This document shows, piece by piece, positions 42,570 to 52,446 of a stretch of DNA of 64,000 nucleotides. The stretch spans positions 186,001 to 250,000 of the forward strand of contig NZ_JAHLDU010000005.1 of NCBI RefSeq assembly GCF_018861905.1, given 5' to 3'. The first letter of the stretch is position 1, and each line of letters starts with the position of its first letter. The DNA comes from Clostridium sp. DSM 17811 (GTDB lineage Bacteria > Bacillota > Clostridia > Clostridiales > Clostridiaceae). The notes beneath the pieces are model-generated. The model ran no database searches. It was not told where the DNA came from and saw only the letters and a program-made list of their open reading frames with translations. The position numbers and the translations under genes were made by a program.

Positions 42570-44675
42570 TTGAAAATTTTTAATAATTTTAAATTGGGTA
42601 AGAAAATATTAACAGGATTTTTTATAGTATCGATTATTGCTGCAGTAATTGGAATAATAGGTGTTAGTAATATAGATTTAATAAGTAAAAATGATACAAA
42701 ACTTTATAAAAATATGACTGCACCAATGAGTAATCTTTACAATATGACGGAATCCTTTGTAAAAATGAGAGTGGATGTTAGAGATATAATAATAGCTAAG
42801 AGTGCAAAAGATATAGAGCTTTACGAGTCTAGGTATAATGTCAGTAAAGATGTTTTCAATAAAAATAGTCTTGTTTTTAAACAAACATATCTTACAGCTG
42901 ATGAAAAAGTATTAAATGATAAAGTTACCGAGTCATTTGCAGATTATAATCAAATAATAGCTCAGGTAATTGTTCTTGCAAAAGCGAATAAGGATGATGC
43001 TGCGGTTGCTTTACTTAGAGGGGACGTAGTGAAAATTAATGCCTCAGTTGAAGATGATATGGCAGCGCTTACTAAAATGAAGGTTGAATTAGCAAAAACA
43101 ACTTCTAATGATGATGCTGCTACGGCTATAAGTTCAAAAATTATAATGATTGGATTTATAATAGCTGGTGTAATTTTATCTATGTGTTTAGGGATATTAA
43201 TTTCAAGATCGATTACAAAACCAATAAAAAAATTACTTGAAGTAGCAGATAATATTTCAGGAGGAAACTTAAATGTTAATGTAGATATAAATACTAAGGA
43301 TGAAGTTGGAAATTTAGCACAGTCATTTGGAAAAATGATTTTAGCTATAAAGTTACTTGTAAGCGATACGAATATGCTTGTGGATGCATCAATAGCCGGT
43401 AAGCTAGACATAAGAGCAGATGCAACTAAGCACGTTGGAGATTATAAAAAGATAGTAGAGGGTATAAATAACACATTGGATGCTATTACTGAACCTGTTA
43501 GGGAATCATCAGAAGTATTGCATGAAATAGCAAATGGTAACTTAAAGGTACATGTTAAAGGAGATTATAAAGGGGACCATGCAGATATCAAAAATGCATT
43601 AAATGATACTATAGATTCGCTAGCATCTTATGTAACTGAAATTTCAGAGGTTTTAATTGAAATGTCTAATTCCAATCTTAATTTATCAATTAATAATGAA
43701 TATAAGGGTGACTTTGCAAAGATTAAGGACGCATTAAACCTTATAGTTCAATCTTATAATGAAGTATTCACAGAAATAAATAATGCTGCAGATCAGGTAT
43801 CGTCAGGCTCAAATCAAGTATCGGATGGAAGTCAAGCACTCTCGCAAGGTACTACTGAGCAAGCAAGTTCGATAGAAGAACTAACTTCTTCAATTACAGA
43901 AGTAGCATCTCAGACTAAACAAAATGCCGTTAACGCAAGTCAGGCAAATGAACTTGCACTTAGCGCTAAAGAAGGAGCTATACTTGGAAATTCTCATATG
44001 AAAGAAATGCTTAAATCTATGGAGGAGATCAATGAATCTTCTTCTAATATTTCAAAAATAATTAAGGTTATTGATGATATTGCTTTTCAAACTAATATGT
44101 TAGCATTAAATGCTGCAGTTGAAGCGGCGAGAGCAGGACAACATGGTAAAGGCTTTGCGGTAGTCGCAGAGGAAGTAAGAAATCTTGCAGCAAGAAGCGC
44201 GAATGCAGCTAAGGAAACTACAGATTTAGTGGAAGGATCTATTAAGAAAGTAGAGTTTGGGACAAAAATTGCTAATAATACTGCAGAATCACTTGATCAA
44301 ATAGTCATAGGAGTATCTAAGGCAGCGACTTTAGTAGGAGAGATAGCGGCTGCTTCAAATGAGCAGGCAACAGCAATATATCAAATTAACAAGGGAATAG
44401 AGCAAGTTTCAGATGTGGTACAAACTAATTCAGCAACTGCAGAGCAAAGTGCGGCGGCTAGTGAAGAACTCTCGGGACAAGCAATAATGCTTAAAAATAT
44501 GGTTGAAAAATTCAATCTCAAAAGAGGTACCGCTGTAACTCATAATGAAATATCTTTAGGGGATAGGATAAATTTAAATCAGGTAAAGAATAGATCATTA
44601 GCTCAAGATGAAGCAGCTGTAACTAAAAGTAAGCCAAAAATATCTTTGAGTAATACAGATTTTGGGAAATACTAA
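42570..44675 (+). CDS. Chemoreceptor (MCP) 1 with four-helix-bundle sensor
   Basis: 701 residues from TTG 42570 behind GGGGGC. Membrane helices at about 12-32 and 190-212 enclose an extracytoplasmic four-helix-bundle (4HB_MCP) sensor. A HAMP domain follows at about 212-265, then two HAMP-like repeats to about 410. The signalling hairpin (about 420-650) contains the tip FQTNMLALNAAVEAARAGQHGKGFAVVAEEVRNLA, here split in two blocks by the EAARAGQ turn. The tail ends ISLSNTDFGKY, a form shared by all three receptors. The ligand is unknown. Confidence 0.92.
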   Translation: MKIFNNFKLGKKILTGFFIVSIIAAVIGIIGVSNIDLISKNDTKLYKNMTAPMSNLYNMTESFVKMRVDVRDIIIAKSAKDIELYESRYNVSKDVFNKNSLVFKQTYLTADEKVLNDKVTESFADYNQIIAQVIVLAKANKDDAAVALLRGDVVKINASVEDDMAALTKMKVELAKTTSNDDAATAISSKIIMIGFIIAGVILSMCLGILISRSITKPIKKLLEVADNISGGNLNVNVDINTKDEVGNLAQSFGKMILAIKLLVSDTNMLVDASIAGKLDIRADATKHVGDYKKIVEGINNTLDAITEPVRESSEVLHEIANGNLKVHVKGDYKGDHADIKNALNDTIDSLASYVTEISEVLIEMSNSNLNLSINNEYKGDFAKIKDALNLIVQSYNEVFTEINNAADQVSSGSNQVSDGSQALSQGTTEQASSIEELTSSITEVASQTKQNAVNASQANELALSAKEGAILGNSHMKEMLKSMEEINESSSNISKIIKVIDDIAFQTNMLALNAAVEAARAGQHGKGFAVVAEEVRNLAARSANAAKETTDLVEGSIKKVEFGTKIANNTAESLDQIVIGVSKAATLVGEIAAASNEQATAIYQINKGIEQVSDVVQTNSATAEQSAAASEELSGQAIMLKNMVEKFNLKRGTAVTHNEISLGDRINLNQVKNRSLAQDEAAVTKSKPKISLSNTDFGKY
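43795..44520 (+). repeat. Signalling-domain block repeated in the three receptor genes
   Basis: About 725 bp of receptor 1 is closely repeated at about 46255-46983 (receptor 2) and 48558-49282 (receptor 3), down to long runs of identical bases around the AAAGAAGGAGCTATACTTGG segment. Similarity is far greater than in the sensor and HAMP regions of the same genes, which points to recent duplication or gene conversion. Confidence 0.85.
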
Positions 44676-44764
44676 AAGGATAATAAAATATTAGCGTAGG
44701 TTTATTTAAATTGAACGTGTTTATGTAATAAATTTATTTTAATTAACATTAGGGGGAAAAAATT

Positions 44765-47137
44765 ATGAAATGGTATTATGACATGAAACTTAGCAAAAAA
44801 ATGATATTAGGATTTATTATAGTTGCAATATTAGCAAGTAGTATAGGGTTAATTGGTATTTTTAGTATTCAATCGACTCAAAAAAACTCTCAAAATATTA
44901 TTACCAACTATGGAAATTCTCAAGGCCAATTAGGTTATATAGCTGAAGCTTTTCAAAAAAATCGATCGGCTATAAGAGATTTGGTATCAGAAACTGATAT
45001 TAATAATTTCAAGCAATATCAAGATATAATAGTAGCAGATGATACTATAATAATAAAAAATTTAGCGGAGTTTAAAAAGACTAGGAAAAGTGAAGCAGAG
45101 ATTGGAATTTATGCTAAATTAGAAAAGTCTTTAAATGATTATAATACTGAGAAAGATCAAGTTTCGGCATTAGCCATTCAAAATAAAGATGCACAGGCCA
45201 CAGCACTTTTAAAGAAAGCGGCTATACATAGTGATGAGGTTTCAGCAAATATTGATGATAATATGCAACAAAATATATCTACTGGAACTTCATTAAATAA
45301 TTCTGAACAAAGTTCAACTAATAGGATAATATTAATACTTATTGTTATCGTGGTAATTGCAGTAATAGCATCCTTATTATTAGGGTATTTTATATCAAAT
45401 TTAATAGCAAAACCTATTAAAAGATTACTTGAAGCAGCAGATGAAATTTCACAAGGTCATTTAGATGTTAAGGTAGAAACTAATAATAAGGATGAAGTTG
45501 GCGAGTTAGCACAATCATTCGAAAAAATAATTGTGGCTATAAAGTTATTGAGTAGCGATGTAAATATGATGGTAGATGCAGCAGTAGCAGGTAAGCTAGA
45601 TACAAGAGCAGAAATATCTAAACACAGTGGAGATTATAGAAAAATAGTAGAGGGTATAAATAATACTCTTGATGTAATTACTGAGCCAATTAATGAATCT
45701 AGAAACGTACTATCAAAGATGGCATTAAATGACCATACCTTGAGTATGACAGGCTCTTATAAAGGAGCTATGAAAGACTTTGCAGAAGATATTAATTCTG
45801 TTCATGCTAGAATTTCAGCTGTAGTAAAATTATTAGTGGAAATATCTGTGGGCGATACAAGAGGGCTTGAAGGACTTACAAGTATTGGCAAAAGGTCTGA
45901 AAATGATGAATTAATGCCGTCAATGATAGTAATGATGACAACAATACAAAATCTTGTAAATGAAGCAAGTATGATAGCGGGGTCTGCTGCGGATGGTAAC
46001 CTTCAAGTAAGAGGGGATGTAACAAAATTCAAGGGAGGTTACCGTGAAGTTTTAGAAGTCTTTAATATGGCACTTGATGCTATGGAAGAACCAATAAATG
46101 AAATGGAAGAAGTATTAATGAAAATGTCAGAAGGAGATTTATGCGTAAACATGGCTGGGGATTATAAGGGAAGTTATGGAGTTATAAAGGAGTCAGTAAA
46201 CCATACTTTGGAAGTCTTTAATGAATTATTGAGTAGTATTACTGAGTCATCTGAGCAGGTTTTATCTGGCTCAAATCAAGTATCAGATGGAAGTCAAGCC
46301 CTTTCACAAGGTACTACAGAGCAAGCAAGCTCAATAGAAGAATTAACATCTTCAATTACAGAGGTAGCAGCTCAGACTAAACAAAATGCAGTTAATGCAA
46401 GTCAGGCAAATGAACTTGCACTTAGCGCTAAAGAAGGAGCTATACTTGGAAATTCTCATATGAAAGAAATGCTTGAATCTATGGATGAAATTAATGTATC
46501 TTCCTCTAATATTTCAAAGATAATTAAAGTTATTGATGATATTGCTTTTCAAACTAATATGTTAGCATTAAATGCTGCAGTTGAAGCAGCGAGAGCGGGG
46601 CAACATGGTAAAGGCTTTGCGGTAGTCGCAGAGGAAGTAAGAAATCTTGCAGCTAGAAGCGCGAAGGCTGTTAAAGAAACTACAGAATTAGTAGAAGGGT
46701 CTATTAAGAAAGTAGAGCTTGGAACAAAAATTGCTAATAATACTGCAGAATCCCTTGACCAAATAGTCTTAGGAGTATCAAAGGCAGCAACGTTAGTTGG
46801 GGAAATAGCAGCTGCTTCAAATGAGCAAGCAACAGCGATATATCAAATTAATAAGGGAATAGAGCAAGTTTCAGATGTAGTGCAAACTAATTCAGCAACT
46901 GCAGAGCAAAGTGCGGCAGCCAGTGAAGAACTCTCAAGTCAAGCAGCAATGCTTAAGAATATGGTTAGAAAATTTAGTCTAAAAGGAGGTACTATCATAA
47001 CTCATAATGAAGTATCTTTAGAAACTAAAAGAAATTTGAGTAACATAAAGAACAATTCATTAGCTCGGGATGAAGTGGCTGTAACTAAAAGTAAACCAAG
47101 AATATCCCTTAGTAATAAGGAATTCGGTAAATACTAA
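44765..47137 (+). CDS. Chemoreceptor (MCP) 2 with poly-HAMP array
   Basis: 790 residues with AGGGGGA before ATG 44765. Membrane helices at about 13-33 and 187-210 around a 4HB-type sensor, then a first HAMP domain and about four more HAMP-like repeats to about 510, more than in receptor 1. A distinctive repeat SVGDTRGLEGLTSIGKRSENDELMP, shown here in pieces, also occurs in receptor 3. The signalling domain is nearly identical to that of receptor 1, and the tail ends ISLSNKEFGKY. Confidence 0.92.
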   Translation: MKWYYDMKLSKKMILGFIIVAILASSIGLIGIFSIQSTQKNSQNIITNYGNSQGQLGYIAEAFQKNRSAIRDLVSETDINNFKQYQDIIVADDTIIIKNLAEFKKTRKSEAEIGIYAKLEKSLNDYNTEKDQVSALAIQNKDAQATALLKKAAIHSDEVSANIDDNMQQNISTGTSLNNSEQSSTNRIILILIVIVVIAVIASLLLGYFISNLIAKPIKRLLEAADEISQGHLDVKVETNNKDEVGELAQSFEKIIVAIKLLSSDVNMMVDAAVAGKLDTRAEISKHSGDYRKIVEGINNTLDVITEPINESRNVLSKMALNDHTLSMTGSYKGAMKDFAEDINSVHARISAVVKLLVEISVGDTRGLEGLTSIGKRSENDELMPSMIVMMTTIQNLVNEASMIAGSAADGNLQVRGDVTKFKGGYREVLEVFNMALDAMEEPINEMEEVLMKMSEGDLCVNMAGDYKGSYGVIKESVNHTLEVFNELLSSITESSEQVLSGSNQVSDGSQALSQGTTEQASSIEELTSSITEVAAQTKQNAVNASQANELALSAKEGAILGNSHMKEMLESMDEINVSSSNISKIIKVIDDIAFQTNMLALNAAVEAARAGQHGKGFAVVAEEVRNLAARSAKAVKETTELVEGSIKKVELGTKIANNTAESLDQIVLGVSKAATLVGEIAAASNEQATAIYQINKGIEQVSDVVQTNSATAEQSAAASEELSSQAAMLKNMVRKFSLKGGTIITHNEVSLETKRNLSNIKNNSLARDEVAVTKSKPRISLSNKEFGKY

Positions 47138-47208
47138 AAAATAGTATTTTTAAAGAAATCTTATAAAATGTGAAAAGTAATTAGTAATTAATATTAGGAG
47201 GAAAATTT

Positions 47209-49440
47209 ATGAAGTGGTATATGAATATGAAAACACGACCAAAATTGTTAACTTGGTTTACTATTATATCTATTATTGGATGGTTTATTGGTTATATGGG
47301 GTACTCAGCGATTAAAAGGATAGAGACGATAAAAGTTTATGATTTTACGGTTTTAATGATTATGATATCAATTATAGTAGGTATCTCTATTTCTATTATT
47401 TTGGGACTTAAAATATCTAAGATTATCAGTGAGTCAATTGAAAATTTAAACATAGATATAAATAGCCTTAAAGATGCAATAGGGGAAGGTGAATTTGGAA
47501 CAAGGATAGATGAAACAAAACATAATGGATATTATAAGGGAATAATACAAGGTGTAAATAAAACTATTGATTCATTAACGCAGCCATTAAATGAATCAAG
47601 AAAAGTTCTAGGGAGTATGGCAGCAAATGATCTAACAGTTAAAATGACAGGTTCATATAAAGGGATGATGAAGGAATTTGCTGATAATATAAACTCTGTT
47701 AATTCAAGGATAGCAAATGTAGTAAAACTTAATACGGAAATATCAGTAGGCGATATTAAGGGCATTGAGGAAATTCGCAAAATTGGTAAACGGTCAGAAA
47801 ATGATGAGTTAATGCCAACAATGGTGATAATGATGTCTACAATAAAGGATCTTATTGAGGAGATTGCTATTATATCAGATGCAGCTGTGAAGGGAAATCT
47901 TGATGTTAGAAGTGATGTATCAAAATTCCAAGGAGGTTATCGCGAGATAATAGAAGGGTTTAATGGAACATTAGATGCAATTACTAAGCCAATAAATGAA
48001 TCAAAAAAGGTTTTAGCAGGTATGGCTGTAAATGATCTTACAATCAAAATGACAGGCTCTTATGAAGGCGTGATGAAGGAACTTGCTGATAATATAAATT
48101 CTGTTAATGAAAGAATTTTGAGCATATCCGACTTGTTTACACAAGTATCCTTAGGTGATACAAGTCGACTCGAGGATCTTAATAAAATTGGTAAAAGATC
48201 GGAAAATGATAAGTTATTGCCAGCAATGATTTTGATGATGTCTACTATACAGAATCTTATTAAAGAAATAAGTGTTATAGCAGATGGTGCAATAGATGGA
48301 AAACTTGAAACTAGAAGTGATGTTTTGAAATTTCACGGTGGGTTCAGAGATATATTAGAAGGACTTAATAAAACTCTAGATGCTGTGGAAGCACCAATAA
48401 ATGAGTCGGCAGAAGTATTAAAAGAGATGGAAGCTGGTAATTTATGCGTGAATATGATTGGTAATTATAAAGGTAGTTATCAGGTTATAAAGGATTCTTT
48501 GAACAATACTATAGAATCTTTTAATAAATTATTAGGCAATATCACTGAGGCGTCTGAGCAAGTTTTATCTGGCTCAAACCAAGTATCAGATGGTAGTCAG
48601 GCATTATCACAGGGAACTACTGAGCAGGCAAGTGCTATAGAAGAGTTGACTTCTTCAATTACGCAGGTTGCAGCACAAACTAAACAAAATGCAGTCAATG
48701 CAAGTCAGGCAAATGAGCTTGCACTTAGCGCTAAAGAAGGAGCTATACTTGGAAATTCTCATATGAAAGAAATGCTTGAATCTATGGAAGAAATAATTGT
48801 ATCTTCCTCTAATATTTCAAAAATAATTAAAGTTATTGATGATATTGCTTTTCAAACTAATATGTTAGCATTAAATGCTGCAGTAGAAGCGGCAAGAGCG
48901 GGTCAACATGGTAAGGGTTTTGCGGTAGTTGCAGAGGAAGTAAGAAATCTTGCAGCTAGAAGCGCGAAGGCTGCTAAGGAAACTACAGATCTAGTGGAAG
49001 GCTCTATAAAGAAAGTGGAGTTTGGAACAAAGATTGCTAATAATACTGCAGAATCTCTGAATCAAATTGTGTTAGGTGTATCTAAGGCTGCAACTTTAGT
49101 TGGAGAAATAGCAGCGGCTTCAAATGAGCAGGCAACAGCGATATACCAAATAAATAAGGGAATAGAGCAAGTTTCAGATGTGGTGCAAACTAATTCAGCA
49201 ACTTCAGAGCAAAGTGCAGCAGCTAGTGAAGAACTTTCAAGTCAAGCAGCGATGCTTAAGAATATGGTTGGAAAATTCAATCTAAAAGGAGGCACATCAT
49301 TAGCTCATAATGGAATGTTTTTAGAAGCTCAAAGAAATTCAAACCAGATAAAAAATAGATCTTTAGCCAAGGATGAAGTAGCAGTAACAAAAGGTAAACC
49401 AGTTATATCTCTTAGTAATATGGACTTTGGGAAGTATTAA
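47209..49440 (+). CDS. Chemoreceptor (MCP) 3 without extracytoplasmic sensor, poly-HAMP
   Basis: 743 residues with AGGAGG before ATG 47209. Two membrane helices (about 14-34 and 46-68) are separated by about 12 residues, so there is no outside sensor domain. Residues 75-445 are a long array of HAMP-like repeats, including two copies each of MTGSYKGMMKEFADNINSV-type and IGKRSENDELMP-type units. The signalling hairpin and the tail ISLSNMDFGKY match the other two receptors. It probably senses membrane state, a cytoplasmic signal, or input from neighbours in the receptor array. Confidence 0.92.
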   Translation: MKWYMNMKTRPKLLTWFTIISIIGWFIGYMGYSAIKRIETIKVYDFTVLMIMISIIVGISISIILGLKISKIISESIENLNIDINSLKDAIGEGEFGTRIDETKHNGYYKGIIQGVNKTIDSLTQPLNESRKVLGSMAANDLTVKMTGSYKGMMKEFADNINSVNSRIANVVKLNTEISVGDIKGIEEIRKIGKRSENDELMPTMVIMMSTIKDLIEEIAIISDAAVKGNLDVRSDVSKFQGGYREIIEGFNGTLDAITKPINESKKVLAGMAVNDLTIKMTGSYEGVMKELADNINSVNERILSISDLFTQVSLGDTSRLEDLNKIGKRSENDKLLPAMILMMSTIQNLIKEISVIADGAIDGKLETRSDVLKFHGGFRDILEGLNKTLDAVEAPINESAEVLKEMEAGNLCVNMIGNYKGSYQVIKDSLNNTIESFNKLLGNITEASEQVLSGSNQVSDGSQALSQGTTEQASAIEELTSSITQVAAQTKQNAVNASQANELALSAKEGAILGNSHMKEMLESMEEIIVSSSNISKIIKVIDDIAFQTNMLALNAAVEAARAGQHGKGFAVVAEEVRNLAARSAKAAKETTDLVEGSIKKVEFGTKIANNTAESLNQIVLGVSKAATLVGEIAAASNEQATAIYQINKGIEQVSDVVQTNSATSEQSAAASEELSSQAAMLKNMVGKFNLKGGTSLAHNGMFLEAQRNSNQIKNRSLAKDEVAVTKGKPVISLSNMDFGKY

Positions 49441-49488
49441 TGTAAACAATATGTTTAGAATGATGATTTTGTGAAAGGTGGTATTAAA

Positions 49489-49977
49489 ATGGCAGAGGTT
49501 TTAGATGAAATTATTGAAACGGCAGAAGATACTCAAAAGGGTAAATTTTTAACTTTTTACGTTGGGAAAGAGTCTTATGGAATTGAGATTAAGTTTGTAA
49601 CAGAGATAATTGGTATACAGGAGATAACAGAAGTACCTGAATTGCCCAATTATGTAAAGGGAATAATAAATCTTCGAGGAAAAATCATTCCGGTTGTTGA
49701 TGTAAGGCTTAGATTTAAGAAAGAACCAAAGGAATATAATGATAGGACATGTATAATTGTAATTGACATTAAGGGGATTTCTGTGGGACTTATTGTAGAT
49801 AATGTTTCTGAAGTAATTAATATAGAGGACAGTAATATTGTTCCTCCACCAGACATTAAAACAAGTTTTAACAATCAGTATATTAGGGGAATAGGAAAAG
49901 TAGAAGATGAGGTAAAGCTTATTTTAGATTGTGATAAATTACTCAATGATGATGAGATTGAGATTGCAATAAAATAA
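49489..49977 (+). CDS. cheW: Chemotaxis coupling protein CheW
   Basis: 162 residues from ATG 49489, behind AAAGGTGG; an in-frame GTG at 49471 is too close to that site. CheW fold with LTFYVGKESYGIEI, ELPNYVKGIINLRGKIIPVVDVRLRF and VSEVINI. It links CheA to the receptors and completes the cluster. No cheR, cheB, cheC or cheD gene is present on either side within the window. Confidence 0.93.
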   Translation: MAEVLDEIIETAEDTQKGKFLTFYVGKESYGIEIKFVTEIIGIQEITEVPELPNYVKGIINLRGKIIPVVDVRLRFKKEPKEYNDRTCIIVIDIKGISVGLIVDNVSEVINIEDSNIVPPPDIKTSFNNQYIRGIGKVEDEVKLILDCDKLLNDDEIEIAIK

Positions 49978-50150
49978 TTTGATTAGTTAATAAGTCCATT
50001 AAACAAGTTCCATTAAATAATATTGTAATGATTCTTAAAGTTTATACATTGTTTATATTTAGTTTATAAAAAGTAGAGAAATTAAACTTAAAATAGAATT
50101 ATTAGGATTACTAACCTCGCTATTAAAAATATTTAACTTTGGAGGATAAG
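49978..50150. other. AT-rich spacer after the chemosensory cluster
   Basis: I see no gene, strong hairpin or consensus promoter in this stretch. Confidence 0.4.
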
Positions 50151-50348
50151 ATGATTAAAATATTATTTATAATGGATGCTATAGTGCTAATAATAGCATT
50201 AGTTTTTTGGATTATTGGGTTAAAGTATCAGAGAAATGATGCAGACAATTCAAAAGGTGCTGAATACATATTAAGCGCTACTGGTGTTACAGGAATCTGT
50301 ATTATTTTTAGTGCTATACTATTTATACCAGTGTTCTTTCCAATTTAA
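50151..50348 (+). CDS. Small two-helix membrane protein of unknown function
   Basis: 65 residues from ATG 50151, with GGAGG at 50141-50145; the longer reading from TTG 50139 overlaps that site. Two hydrophobic helices (about 2-21 and 42-62) are joined by a polar loop with KYQRNDADNSKGAEY. I do not recognise the family. It stands alone between the cheW gene and a terminator. Confidence 0.65.
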   Translation: MIKILFIMDAIVLIIALVFWIIGLKYQRNDADNSKGAEYILSATGVTGICIIFSAILFIPVFFPI

Positions 50349-50403
50349 ATCGGAAAGTTACTAAAATATGACTTATAGAATAGGTATTTAAAATATTATA
50401 AAT

Positions 50404-50440
50404 AAAGGCTATATCGGTTAATACAACTGATATAGCTTTT
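50404..50440 (+). terminator. Terminator after the small membrane protein gene
   Basis: GCTATATC at 50408-50415 pairs with GATATAGC at 50429-50436, with an inner GTT/AAC extension; TTTT follows. Confidence 0.75.
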
Positions 50441-50561
50441 AATAATTAAGTAACATATTATGATTATTTTTGATAAGTTGTAATATTAAGGGGTGATTAG
50501 GAGAATAATAATCATTTATCGGACTAATTTAATAAAAATTTAATACATAGGTAAGGAAATG

Positions 50562-50591
50562 TTGATACTTATTGATACTTATTGATACTTA
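50562..50591 (+). repeat. Three tandem copies of TTGATACTTA before the efflux operon
   Basis: Perfect 10-bp units at 50562, 50572 and 50582. Each contains a TTGATA that could act as a -35 box; AT-rich -10 candidates follow at about 50597-50607 but the spacings are not ideal. The rest of the 50441-50651 gap shows no gene. Confidence 0.6.
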
Positions 50592-50651
50592 TCGTGTAAA
50601 ATATAAACTATTGAATTTATTTTTTGAATTATAAATATGTAGGAGGTTATC

Positions 50652-51707
50652 ATGAAAAAGAAAATTATTATTGGCGTAGTAATAGTAGCAATTATAGGTA
50701 TTATTGGAGGGATCCAGTTCACTTCAAGAAATAAGAAACAGGTCATAACTGTAAAGACTTCAAAGGTTGCAATAGGCGATGTAAAAATGTACTTATCCAC
50801 CACAGCTACTATAAAATCTAAAAATGAAAAAGATTATGCTGTATCTGCGGCAACTAAGATTTCAAATGTTAAAGTTAGTGTTGGTGATAAAGTTAAAAAA
50901 GGGGATATTATATTAATTTATGATACAGCTGATCTTAATAATCAACAAGAATCTGCTCAAATTAATTATAATAATGCTATATCTCAAAAAAAGGATGCAG
51001 TGAATAAAAATGATAATGCAAATGTATTATCTGATGAAAAGATAATACAACTAGATAATGCTGTTTTAGCAGCTAAAAACACTCTTGATTCAGTAAAAAT
51101 TAAATTATCGCAAAACTCAAATATTACATCTGACATTGATGGAGTTGTAACGGAAGTTAATGTTATAAGTGGTCAAACTGGAGGACAGGGAACGGCTATA
51201 ATTGTTCAGGATATATCAAATTTAAAGGGTATTGTTAAAGTTGGAAAATATGATGCTGCTAAAGTAGCTATTGGACAATCATCAACAATATTAAGTGGTG
51301 GTAAGAGTTATAAGGCTAAGGTCTCAAAAATCTATCCAACGGCAACAGTTAATACAACAGCTACAGGTGGAGATACAACTTTAACTGTAGAAATTGATGT
51401 ACTAGAAGCAGCGCCGCAGTTAAAAGTAAACTTTGACTCAGATGTGGATATATTGCTTAATCAAGTACTGGCTGCTGTGAAGGTTCCTGCAGAGTCGATA
51501 TTAACTAACAAAGATGGGTCGACTTATTTGTTTGTTGTTAGTGATGGAAAAGCAGTCCAAAAAAACGTAAAATTAGGACTCCAATCAGATACTGATATGG
51601 AAATCGTAAGCGGTGTAAAAGTAGGTGAGAGTGTAATATTAAATCCAGGTAGCTCCATCACAAATGGTGTAATGGTTAAAGATTCTATTAATCTAGGAGG
51701 AAAATAA
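50652..51707 (+). CDS. Efflux periplasmic-adaptor-like subunit (HlyD/MacA/YknX type)
   Basis: 351 residues with AGGAGG before ATG 50652. An N-terminal membrane anchor (about 4-20) is followed by two lipoyl-like halves (AATKISNVKVSVGDKVKKGD and SDIDGVVTEVNVISGQTG), a short coiled-coil hairpin between them, then beta-barrel and membrane-proximal parts. In Gram-positive bacteria such adaptors serve MacB/YknYZ-type transporters. The ATPase and permease genes follow directly; the stop overlaps the ATPase start. Confidence 0.88.
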   Translation: MKKKIIIGVVIVAIIGIIGGIQFTSRNKKQVITVKTSKVAIGDVKMYLSTTATIKSKNEKDYAVSAATKISNVKVSVGDKVKKGDIILIYDTADLNNQQESAQINYNNAISQKKDAVNKNDNANVLSDEKIIQLDNAVLAAKNTLDSVKIKLSQNSNITSDIDGVVTEVNVISGQTGGQGTAIIVQDISNLKGIVKVGKYDAAKVAIGQSSTILSGGKSYKAKVSKIYPTATVNTTATGGDTTLTVEIDVLEAAPQLKVNFDSDVDILLNQVLAAVKVPAESILTNKDGSTYLFVVSDGKAVQKNVKLGLQSDTDMEIVSGVKVGESVILNPGSSITNGVMVKDSINLGGK

Positions 51708-52399
51708 TGATAGAAGTAAAGGATGTATTAAAAAGATACATAACTGGAGATATTGATTTTACTGCACTTAAATCGGTAAGCCTTAAAATTGAAAAAGGTG
51801 AATTCACTGCGATAATGGGACCTTCAGGTTCCGGGAAATCAACTTTTATGAATATTTTAGGATGCTTGGACAGAATGGATGCTGGTACATATTTCTTAAA
51901 TGGCCAGGATGTCTCCAATCTCGAGGATAATCAACTTGCATTAATAAGGAATAAAGAGATAGGATTTGTATTTCAAGCATTTAATCTACTCCCAAGGATA
52001 TCAGTACTTGAAAATGTTATGCTCCCAATGCTTTATGCAGGAATACCCGCAAAAGAAAGAAAGGAGAGGGCACTTATCGCACTTGAAAAGGTTGGACTTA
52101 GTGACAGGATTAAACATAGACCTAATGAAATATCTGGCGGACAAAAACAAAGAGTTGCAATTGCAAGAGCAATGGTTAACAACCCGGCAGTCATTATGGC
52201 AGATGAACCAACAGGTAATCTAGATACAAAATCATCAATTGAAATTATGAAAATATTTCAAAATTTAAATGCGGATGGTGCTACTATTTTAATGGTTACC
52301 CATGAAGATGATATAGCAAAATGTGCGAAAAGAATTGTAAGATTCCTAGATGGGAAAATAGTTGATGATTACCCTGTTTCAGGAAGATCAATATTATAA
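51707..52399 (+). CDS. MacB/YknY-type ABC transporter ATPase
   Basis: 230 residues with GGAGG before the ATG. Walker A GPSGSGKST, Q-loop FQAFNLLPRI, signature ISGGQKQR, Walker B VIMADEPTGNLD and VTHE. Member of the LolD/MacB-like ATPase group. It works with the adaptor upstream and permease downstream to move a peptide, lipid or drug out of the membrane. Confidence 0.93.
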   Translation: MIEVKDVLKRYITGDIDFTALKSVSLKIEKGEFTAIMGPSGSGKSTFMNILGCLDRMDAGTYFLNGQDVSNLEDNQLALIRNKEIGFVFQAFNLLPRISVLENVMLPMLYAGIPAKERKERALIALEKVGLSDRIKHRPNEISGGQKQRVAIARAMVNNPAVIMADEPTGNLDTKSSIEIMKIFQNLNADGATILMVTHEDDIAKCAKRIVRFLDGKIVDDYPVSGRSIL

Positions 52400-52446
52400 A
52401 TAATATATTACGCGTAAATATTTTCACGATAAAATGGAGGGCAGTT

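Noticed and set aside
43795-49282. Long, nearly identical spaced repeats that could suggest a repeat array
   Set aside because: They are coding sequence for the conserved receptor signalling domain, far too long and too widely spaced for a CRISPR array.
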